Origin: CAZPUS01 sp964589825
Lineage (GTDB): Bacteria > Fibrobacterota > Chitinivibrionia > Chitinivibrionales > WJKA01
Reading direction: 5' to 3'
DNA: 8,374 nt
Assembly (NCBI GenBank): GCA_964589825.1
Contig: CAZPUS010000070.1
Span: forward strand, 1-8,374
A model generated the notes under the pieces. That model was given only the letters and a program-made list of their open reading frames with translations. It was not told where the DNA came from and did no database searches. Below are positions 1 to 5,589 of this stretch, piece after piece. Positions within the stretch are counted from its first letter, which is position 1, and the number at the start of each line of letters is the position of its first letter. The position numbers and the translations under genes are program-made.

Positions 1-212
1 CGGTAACACAGGCAATGAGTCAGGCAGGTAAAGTCTCTCTTGAGCTGTATGACATTCATGGCAAACATGCGGGTACGCTTATTAACGGTCGTATTGACGC
101 GGGACATTATACTTTTACCCGAAGTATGCGCAGGTATGCTGCGGGATGGTATCTTTTTAAATTAAGAACAGGTACAATGGAGGTAGTTGAAAGCGCAACA
201 TATATACGATAA
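1..212 (+). CDS. C-terminal end of an exported protein (type IX-like sorting domain), 5' truncated by window edge
   Basis: The reading frame is open to the left edge (first full codon at position 3) and ends with TAA at 210-212, so this is the tail of a longer gene rather than a 65-residue gene starting at the ATG at 15. No ribosome binding site precedes that ATG. The visible residues follow the pattern of T9SS type A-like sorting domains: a beta strand 'VSLELYDIHGK', a variable middle, then 'AAGWYLFKLRTG' and a short last strand ending in 'YIR'. The same layout closes the proteins at 462, 1764, 4072 and 5590. In known systems such domains direct export across the outer membrane and are cleaved or anchored at the surface. 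The function of the missing N-terminal part cannot be judged. Reading frame certain; sorting-domain call fairly confident. Confidence 0.8.
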   Translation, partial: VTQAMSQAGKVSLELYDIHGKHAGTLINGRIDAGHYTFTRSMRRYAAGWYLFKLRTGTMEVVESATYIR

Positions 213-310
213 TGAATGATGTTTAAGTATATATTACCGGTTTGAGAACAAAAAAGAGGCAACGACGCTTGGGACAAGATTAAATGATGTATAGATCTTA
301 TACACTCGAC

Positions 311-338
311 TTGTCGTGTTCGTTCGAACGGGTAGATA
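311..338 (+). promoter_or_regulatory. Possible promoter with palindromic operator-like spacer
   Basis: TTGTCG (311-316) and TAGATA (333-338) are separated by 16 bases and weakly resemble -35/-10 boxes. The spacer contains the perfect 10-bp palindrome CGTTCGAACG at 321-330. The site lies about 125 bp upstream of the gene at 462, in a 249-bp gap that otherwise shows only a short GCATT-A-AATGC dyad (361-371). The box matches are poor (4/6 and 3/6 to the E. coli consensus) and Bacteroidota-type promoters differ, so this is only a candidate. Confidence 0.2.
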
Positions 339-450
339 TGAAGCAATGAAAGCGTATATTGCATTAAATGCTTTTATCGAGAACGTACAAAAATAGTTAC
401 CAAAATATTTTTGCATAAGGAATAGTGTATGTTTTTATTAATAATATTTT

Positions 451-458
451 AAGGAGGG
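451..458 (+). promoter_or_regulatory. Ribosome binding site of the gene at 462
   Basis: AAGGAGGG(G) ends three to four bases before the ATG at 462 and is a near-perfect anti-Shine-Dalgarno match. It fixes the start at 462 and indicates classical SD-dependent initiation. Confidence 0.8.
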
Positions 459-461
459 GTT

Positions 462-1529
462 ATGCAAAAGCAACGTAATGTGTTTTTTGCAGTACTCGGG
501 TTGATACTTGTGGCACGGGTGTGGAGCGTATCCATAGAAGAAAATACGACTTCGCCCAAAGGAATAGACGGTTGTCTGAAAATAGAAACTCCTGCGGCGA
601 CGTATTATTACAAAAATAGCGGAGGGGGATTCGCCAGTATTATAGACAAGGACGGGAAGGATTGGGTCGGCCACAGTAGTTCTTCAAAGTCCGAGGGCAA
701 TTGGCGTGGGATTCCTCAGGCAAATGATATAAAATTCAGGCCGCAGTTTTCAGATGCGACCACGACTGTAGAGTCAGAGTCCAGTGATAAAATCGTGATA
801 AGTTCCAGCACGGATAAAGGTGAATGTACATGGACATTCTATCCATCCCACGTGACGTGGAACGTTACCCAGGCGAGTGATAATTACACCTTGTCTTATG
901 AAGGTGCACCATATGATGATTTTGATGCAAACGATGTATACTATGTAACCTCATCCGATGCAAAAACTTCTATAGGTAGTGCGCCGGGTAAGGGTGAAAT
1001 AGAAGGTACGTCAGGTCAGGGTGAATGGGCTTATTTCGGCCATGAATCCACCAGCAGAGCACTTCTTTTCATTAATCATGAGGATGATAACGTAGACGAT
1101 TATGTTGGTTCTCTCGATCATATGACTGTATGCGGGTTTGGAAGAAGCGGAGGCGGAACTGATTATGAATTTACTCAAACGCCACGTTCTTTTTCCATTG
1201 GTTTTATGGAAAGTGCGTCTGAATCACAGGCAGCGGAGTACGCTGAGAAAGCCATTAATGAGGAATCGTGGTTCACAAGCGCTATACAGCATCGCAAAGC
1301 CATGAATTCTTCTACGCAGGAGTCCTTTTCGCTGTCAATGATAGAGCGGATTGAGGTTTTTGATGTGAGTGGAAAACTGGTGACTACGCTCACGAAGAGT
1401 CAGCTTGGTGGATCTTCCGATTTGCGACAGATTTTGCATCGTGGAATTACCGCGAGTCGATCAGGTCTGTATCTGCTTCAGGTAAAAACCGACCGTGGAA
1501 TTTTGCATCGCAGGATTATGCTGAAATAG
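462..1529 (+). CDS. Exported protein of unknown function with C-terminal sorting domain
   Basis: The 355-residue product begins with a signal peptide (QKQR n-region, hydrophobic 'VFFAVLGLILVARVW', likely cleaved near residue 23) and ends in a type IX-like sorting domain at about 293-355 ('IERIEVFDVSGKLV', then 'SGLYLLQVKTDRG', basic end 'RRIMLK'). The part between, about 34-280, is one Gly/Ser/aromatic-rich, beta-looking domain with 'GGGFASIIDKDGKDWVGH', 'GNWRGIPQ', 'WTFYPSHVTWNV' and 'SYEGAPYDDFD'. I cannot name its family. The motifs remind me of uncharacterised secreted proteins of Planctomycetes and Bacteroidota, perhaps with a galactose-mutarotase-like or lyase-like beta-sandwich, but that is recollection and not proof. 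The start is set by a strong ribosome binding site. The gene stands alone: gaps of 249 and 234 bp flank it. Its neighbours suggest a role at the cell surface in carbohydrate contact or breakdown. Confidence 0.9.
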   Translation: MQKQRNVFFAVLGLILVARVWSVSIEENTTSPKGIDGCLKIETPAATYYYKNSGGGFASIIDKDGKDWVGHSSSSKSEGNWRGIPQANDIKFRPQFSDATTTVESESSDKIVISSSTDKGECTWTFYPSHVTWNVTQASDNYTLSYEGAPYDDFDANDVYYVTSSDAKTSIGSAPGKGEIEGTSGQGEWAYFGHESTSRALLFINHEDDNVDDYVGSLDHMTVCGFGRSGGGTDYEFTQTPRSFSIGFMESASESQAAEYAEKAINEESWFTSAIQHRKAMNSSTQESFSLSMIERIEVFDVSGKLVTTLTKSQLGGSSDLRQILHRGITASRSGLYLLQVKTDRGILHRRIMLK

Positions 1530-1579
1530 AAATGAGGAGTAACTGGTATTAGAATTAAAATCATGTGTAATGAAAACAA

Positions 1580-1606
1580 AACCGTTCAATTGGTTAAAAG
1601 TTTTTT
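1580..1606 (+). terminator. Weak hairpin plus T-run, possible terminator
   Basis: AACC (1580-1583) can pair with GGTT (1592-1595) around an 8-nt loop, and outer AAAAC/GTTTT pairing with an internal loop could extend it. Six Ts follow at 1601-1606. It lies about 50 bp after the stop of the gene at 462. The stem is short and AT-rich, so termination is doubtful. Confidence 0.2.
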
Positions 1607-1747
1607 ATCTGAGAATCAATGTGGTTGTTTACTTGCCGTTATAAATAGTATCTTTAATTTATTACGTGAAAAGTAGTGAGTGCATCTTTTTATGTATAGT
1701 CATATGAACGTATTTAATAATTTGATTTTTTATTTTATCAATTAAAC

Positions 1748-1757
1748 GGAGGAGGAG
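1748..1757 (+). promoter_or_regulatory. Strong ribosome binding site of the gene at 1764
   Basis: GGAGGAGGAG lies six bases before the ATG at 1764. The repeated GGA triplets give overlapping Shine-Dalgarno registers. It decides the start. Just upstream, TTGAT (1721-1725) and ATCAA (1737-1741) form an AT-rich dyad across a T-rich loop; its role is unknown. Confidence 0.8.
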
Positions 1758-1763
1758 TATACT

Positions 1764-3041
1764 ATGCTTTTTCGACTAATGCTCATGGTGGGGGCTGTGT
1801 GTTATCTGGCCACTAATGTTTTTGCGGTAGACGGTTTTGCCGTTAGTATTGCCGGTGGAACCGGGACACTTCAACATTATGGTGCGATAAATGGAAAAGT
1901 AATGCGCTACAATATTGAAAACGATGAAGTAACCGGAACAGTGGAACTGGCTTCTGATAAAAAATACAGTCGTCCGGTTATAAGTCCTGACGGAAATAAT
2001 GTTGCTTTTGTGCGCGATGATGGCAAAATTTGTATGGTTCCCAGCGGGGGCGGCAGCATAGTAGAATTGTGTGATGCACATGAAAACAGCCAGATCGATT
2101 TTCCGGTTAATGACTATGTCTATTTTACAATGGGGTCGTTCCACGAACATCCGGAATCGGGAGAATTAAAGAAGGTTAATATTTCCAGCAAAGCCGTGGA
2201 GGATATAGGTACGGTGAAAAATGACGGCTGTAGCGGCGATGCGGGACTCGCACAGTTTCATGTGGCAAATGACGGAAAGAGTGCGGTTGTGCGAAGTGAC
2301 GACGATAATAGCAATACTGACCCCTACGGTCGAATAATGCCTTTGGACCTCAGCGCTTCACAGATTTGTCTGGATGAAAGCAAGATTACAGGTGGTGGAT
2401 GGCATTGTGCCGCCGGAGTATCGTCTGACGGGAATTATATAATAGACGGCTGGCAAGGACATGACGGTTTCGATATTAAAAAATATGATTCCCCGTCAAG
2501 CAAAGAAACGGATTTTAGAAACAGTGATGCGCTGAACTGGTCACCCGGAGGTGGGAGTGTTAATGACAATCACGCGATATTCAACAGCGGGGGAGCTACG
2601 AACCATCCGCATTGGATGTGTATCGTAGTCGGTAGTGATGCGCACGATGCACGGGAAGCTCAAATTTTGATTAACTGGAATGATCAGAAATGTATTAATG
2701 TGACCTCGGGCAGATCGAGCGATGTAGATCATGGTGATTTCTGGGTTGGCGATCTGAGCTCCGTGTCACACGATTACTTTATGAATCGTGAGTTTCGCCC
2801 TGCAGTCCAAATTGGGCCCAACGGCATTCGTGTGAACGATGATGCGGCTGCTTCCATATCGATCTCAAATGTATTGGGAAGAACTGTCGGGTATCACAGG
2901 AATGTTACCGGAACTCTTAAATGGAATGAAGCTTTTTCTGGATTACACTCTGCGTCGGCAGGAGTCTATCTTCTCAAAATTCATGGAGATAATGGCGCTT
3001 CATCCGAAACAATACGGTTCAACTACATCAATGAAAAGTAA
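1764..3041 (+). CDS. Exported TolB-like beta-propeller protein with C-terminal sorting domain
   Basis: The 425-residue product has a signal peptide (MLFR, hydrophobic core, cleavage likely after 'NVFA', residue 21). Residues about 30-350 look like a TolB/PD40-type beta-propeller: 'SRPVISPDGNNVAFVRDDGK' (around 69-88) is a classic PD40 blade, and another copy is 'AAGVSSDGNYIIDGW' (216-230). Residues about 362-425 are a sorting domain ('ASISISNVLGR', 'ASAGVYLLKIHGDNG'). The second half aligns by eye with the N-terminal half of the 773-residue protein at 5590: 'GGGWHCAAGVSSDG' with 'NGCWSSVTRDNS', 'NHPHWM' with 'YHPKFA', and 'HGDFWVGD' with 'YFPDAWVGI'. In other proteins such propellers bind proteins or glycans or carry enzyme sites; no catalytic motif is recognisable here. 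The next gene starts 21 bp after its stop in the same frame, so the two are probably co-transcribed. Product class likely; exact role unknown. Confidence 0.88.
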   Translation: MLFRLMLMVGAVCYLATNVFAVDGFAVSIAGGTGTLQHYGAINGKVMRYNIENDEVTGTVELASDKKYSRPVISPDGNNVAFVRDDGKICMVPSGGGSIVELCDAHENSQIDFPVNDYVYFTMGSFHEHPESGELKKVNISSKAVEDIGTVKNDGCSGDAGLAQFHVANDGKSAVVRSDDDNSNTDPYGRIMPLDLSASQICLDESKITGGGWHCAAGVSSDGNYIIDGWQGHDGFDIKKYDSPSSKETDFRNSDALNWSPGGGSVNDNHAIFNSGGATNHPHWMCIVVGSDAHDAREAQILINWNDQKCINVTSGRSSDVDHGDFWVGDLSSVSHDYFMNREFRPAVQIGPNGIRVNDDAAASISISNVLGRTVGYHRNVTGTLKWNEAFSGLHSASAGVYLLKIHGDNGASSETIRFNYINEK

Positions 3042-3062
3042 CAGAGCACTCCCCCGGATAAA

Positions 3063-3857
3063 ATGCAATTGCACAATGATAAGAAGTTAAACAGAACCCA
3101 CAGAGCAAGTAAAATACTTGCCCTGTGGGGGGGGCTGTTGCTCAGCATGTTGTTGCTGATGAGCAGATGCGATATAGCGGACCCTGAGGGTAAAAGTCAC
3201 CCGCAGGTTGCTGTTTCTTCACTCATCACCAGGGATGCGTCCCCGGCGTTATACGGTACCTTGTACAATGCTCACAGCAAAGAGATCGTTGTTTCGGTGG
3301 CTGGCCAGAGCACTCGAGCCGAGTACCGCAGCGACACAGCATGGATTGTACCCGATAACACTTTTTGTGCATTGCAGGAGGGTGTCTGGGACGTTACCGC
3401 AGTCATTTATGATAGTACGGGAGAAGAGTTGACGCGCGATTCTAGCGAAAACGAGCTTACGATTCTACTACCCGATTCGTCTTATGATAAGAACCGTTCG
3501 ATAAAGGTGTTGCGCCCTAACGGCGGAGAGAAATATCGCATAGGCGATACTATGCGAATAGTATGGCGTAAAGACAGTGTACGATTTACTACAGGATTAT
3601 CGCTTACAATGTCAACCAATAATGGACTCAATTGGTATACGATTATAGATAAGGATATAGATGAACTTGCTGACTATTCCGGCGAAATTGGCTTTTATGA
3701 ATGGATTGTTCAACCTTTCCTTGATTATCATGGTGATACAATGTGGCTTTCATCGGATAATGTAAAAGTAAAAGCTGTCGGGCCATATGAGGACAGTACG
3801 AATACCGTTGATTATGATGTTTCAGATAGTGTGTTTATGATTGTTGATTCCGGGTAA
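3063..3857 (+). CDS. Envelope-associated Ig-like and KNH-domain protein, possible atypical lipoprotein
   Basis: The 264-residue product starts with a basic n-region (KKLNRTHRASK) and a hydrophobic core ending 'LLLMSRCD'. Cys36 sits where a lipoprotein cysteine would, but Arg at -1 and Met at -3 break the usual lipobox, so lipidation is uncertain. Residues about 46-134 match a bacterial Ig-like domain ('ALYGTLYNAHSKEIVVSVAG', 'TAWIVPDN', 'LQEGVWDVTAVIYDSTG'). Residues about 147-238 match the Kre9/KNH-like domain ('VLRPNGGEKYRIGDTMRIVW', 'MSTNNGLNWYTI', 'FYEWIV'), also present in the protein at 5590. No sorting domain follows, unlike its neighbours. ATG 3063 lacks a clear ribosome binding site; it is preferred because the n-region is intact and the previous stop is only 21 bp away, which suggests translational coupling. 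A run of eight Gs (3127-3134) lies in the signal-peptide codons. Likely a surface accessory or adhesive protein (inference). Confidence 0.82.
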   Translation: MQLHNDKKLNRTHRASKILALWGGLLLSMLLLMSRCDIADPEGKSHPQVAVSSLITRDASPALYGTLYNAHSKEIVVSVAGQSTRAEYRSDTAWIVPDNTFCALQEGVWDVTAVIYDSTGEELTRDSSENELTILLPDSSYDKNRSIKVLRPNGGEKYRIGDTMRIVWRKDSVRFTTGLSLTMSTNNGLNWYTIIDKDIDELADYSGEIGFYEWIVQPFLDYHGDTMWLSSDNVKVKAVGPYEDSTNTVDYDVSDSVFMIVDSG

Positions 3858-3952
3858 TAGTCTCTTTTGGGAATAGATCTCATTATTTAAGAAATAAACG
3901 TTTCTTCTTCAAACATCCACTGTTTTTCTTCATTTTTGTTTGCATCAGGTAT

Positions 3953-4075
3953 ATGCAGAAGAAAGATAAGGTTTTTTTAATTACGGGGGCTGAAGAAGCA
4001 ATGATAATTCAGGACATAACGAAGCGTTTATGTGACATCTGGCCGCACCTCGAAGATTGGGGGGGGTGGGGATGA
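3953..4075 (+). CDS. Possible small ORF (40 codons) overlapping the esterase start
   Basis: ATG at 3953 opens a 40-codon frame that ends in TGA at 4073-4075, overlapping the ATG of the next gene as ATGA. The peptide starts 'MQKKDKVFLITGAEEAMIIQ' and is charged and mixed, with a Trp/Gly-rich end produced by the poly-G tract. The frame is also open upstream to 3848, without another good start. Only a weak AGG (3947-3949) precedes the ATG. The ATGA junction is typical of translationally coupled genes, but the length, weak start and lack of any family resemblance leave chance as a real alternative. It could be a leader peptide, a remnant of a larger gene, or nothing. Confidence 0.25.
   Translation: MQKKDKVFLITGAEEAMIIQDITKRLCDIWPHLEDWGGWG
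4059..4071 (+). promoter_or_regulatory. G-rich ribosome binding site of the esterase gene
   Basis: Eight Gs, a T and four Gs directly precede the ATG at 4072. GGGGGTG (4062-4068) matches the GGAGGTG Shine-Dalgarno core with one A-to-G change and sits at usable spacing. This supports ATG 4072 over the in-frame TTG at 4057, which would start inside the tract and add five residues (Gly/Val) ahead of a normal signal peptide. The homopolymer could change length by slippage and alter translation. Confidence 0.55.
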
Positions 4076-5502
4076 AATATTTATCGCTTATTATTACAGT
4101 GTTTCTTACCGTATCGAACGGGTTTGCAGTATCCAAGTCTCAAATCGATGAAATATGGGTTACTGCGGGTCAATCGAATATGGGCGGGACGAGTGAAGCG
4201 AACCCACACGACCATGTGCTGGAATACAAACGATACGATGAAGATTGGCTGCCTACATCGCATAATCTTTCGGCTGAATTCGGGAAGGTCGTGTACGAAT
4301 ATACAGGGCGTTCCATCGGCTTTGTCCGGATGTCGATGGGTGGGAGAAGAATCAATTGCTGGGATGAAAACGAGAAATGCTATGGTGGGTTGACAGAAGC
4401 TCTCGATCGTGCCGGCAATGATATTACAGGGTTTTTGTGGTTTCAGGGAGAAAGTGATTCGGAACGCGATGATGACAATCCAAATGAACCATACCATTGG
4501 GGGCTCAATTATGAAAAGGAAATGCGGGAACTCGTTTACCATGTAAGGAATTATTGTGGCAAAGACAGTCTCCCCTGTATAATTGTGCAAACCGGAAGTC
4601 TCTATCCCGATGGCGCAATTCTGGTTCGAGGCGGACAGTTTGCAGTTGCAAAAAACGATCCCAATTGCGTTATAACTCCGACATACGATCAGGAAGCGAT
4701 GCTTCATTTTTCAGCCGATCAGCTCACTATAATTGGCAGGCGGGTCGGTTATGCTGCGGTGAACTTCATTCACGGTAAGCAAACGAACTGGGGACCTCTT
4801 TTTAAAAATGCATATTTTGCAGATAAAAGCCGTACTCTGATACATGTCGAGTTTGATAATGTAAAAGATTCGTTGAAAAATTACGACACAGATGCCGATC
4901 CCGACCGATTCGGTTTTTTTATAATCGATACAAACGAGTGGAACGAAAACAACCATACTTTGAATTTCAGTTACCAGGATTATCCTGCGATGATGATCCC
5001 GTACGACTCGGTAGAACGGATCGCATTTAACAAATTACGGATAACGCTGACACGCGAAGCACCTCCGACATCAGCGATAAGCTACGGGCGTGCCTCGTGG
5101 CTGTATAAAAAAGATATCAGCTATCTGACCGACGAACGCGGGATTCCGGCGCCCGTGTTTTTCGGTATACCTATAAAGGCATATGAAAAACAAACTAAAC
5201 TCGGAAGGTCAAAGCATATTGACGAAAAGCTGAAAGAATACAATATATATATACCTTCCACTTCAGCGCCAATAATGAAATTTCTTGTAAAGAACAATTC
5301 GATTCTTGGAGATATGCACATACGAATACTAAAGCCGAACGGTCGGATGGTGTACAGATCGAAAATTGTAGTGAAACAATGTAATCGTCTGATGTGTAAC
5401 AAACGTTTTTTTCAAAAAAGCGCAGACGGTATATGTATCGCACAGATATTTAACGATAATACGCATATTGATACGAAGCGTTTTTATTTGAGAAGTAGAT
5501 AG
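4072..5502 (+). CDS. Exported SGNH/SASA-type carbohydrate esterase (probable acetylesterase)
   Basis: From ATG 4072 the product has 476 residues: signal peptide 'MKYLSLIITVFLTVSNGFA' (cleavage about 19), then an SGNH hydrolase domain of the SASA/DUF303 (sialate O-acetylesterase, CE6-like) type at about 25-230. Block I is 'WVTAGQSNMGG' with the predicted nucleophile Ser35; block II is 'MSMGGR' (87-92); block III is 'LWFQGESDS' with Gly126-Glu-Ser128; the catalytic His is probably His212 in 'AMLHFSADQ'. The usual Asp two or three residues before this His is not there (Met210, Ala209); Asp206 or Glu208 may replace it. A beta-rich domain follows (about 235-370), then a divergent sorting domain at 403-476 ('MHIRILKPNGRMVY', 'SADGICIAQIF', 'FYLRSR'). 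Family members remove acetyl groups from xylan, pectin or sialic acid; the substrate here is not readable. The next gene follows after 87 bp, so an operon is plausible. Confidence 0.9.
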   Translation: MKYLSLIITVFLTVSNGFAVSKSQIDEIWVTAGQSNMGGTSEANPHDHVLEYKRYDEDWLPTSHNLSAEFGKVVYEYTGRSIGFVRMSMGGRRINCWDENEKCYGGLTEALDRAGNDITGFLWFQGESDSERDDDNPNEPYHWGLNYEKEMRELVYHVRNYCGKDSLPCIIVQTGSLYPDGAILVRGGQFAVAKNDPNCVITPTYDQEAMLHFSADQLTIIGRRVGYAAVNFIHGKQTNWGPLFKNAYFADKSRTLIHVEFDNVKDSLKNYDTDADPDRFGFFIIDTNEWNENNHTLNFSYQDYPAMMIPYDSVERIAFNKLRITLTREAPPTSAISYGRASWLYKKDISYLTDERGIPAPVFFGIPIKAYEKQTKLGRSKHIDEKLKEYNIYIPSTSAPIMKFLVKNNSILGDMHIRILKPNGRMVYRSKIVVKQCNRLMCNKRFFQKSADGICIAQIFNDNTHIDTKRFYLRSR

Positions 5503-5578
5503 CCGGAGCTGAGTTATCGCCCGTAGTCCGCCGTTAATAGCACAAGAGCCAAAAAAGCAAATACGTTTAATACAATAC

Positions 5579-5585
5579 AGGGAGA
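5579..5585 (+). promoter_or_regulatory. Ribosome binding site of the 773-residue multidomain gene
   Basis: AGGGAGA ends four bases before the ATG at 5590, a good Shine-Dalgarno match that fixes this start. The 87-bp gap before it shows no convincing promoter or terminator. Confidence 0.65.
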
Positions 5586-5589
5586 AATT

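Noticed and set aside
3039..3062. Genes at 1764 and 3063 as one gene split by a stop or sequencing error (same frame, 21 bp apart)
   Set aside because: The first ends with a complete sorting domain and the second begins with its own signal sequence, so two separate proteins are more likely.
3889..3906. AAGAAA/TTTCTT dyad after the gene at 3063 as a terminator
   Set aside because: A six-bp stem of mostly A-T pairs without a clean T-run is too weak to call.
4057..4071. TTG at 4057 as start of the esterase
   Set aside because: It would begin inside the poly-G tract and add Gly/Val residues before a complete signal peptide; ATG 4072 has the G-rich SD at proper spacing.
4081..4707. 208-codon open frame on the minus strand inside the esterase gene
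   Set aside because: It is antisense to clear SGNH motifs, has no ribosome binding site or signal, and its translation shows no domain-like pattern.
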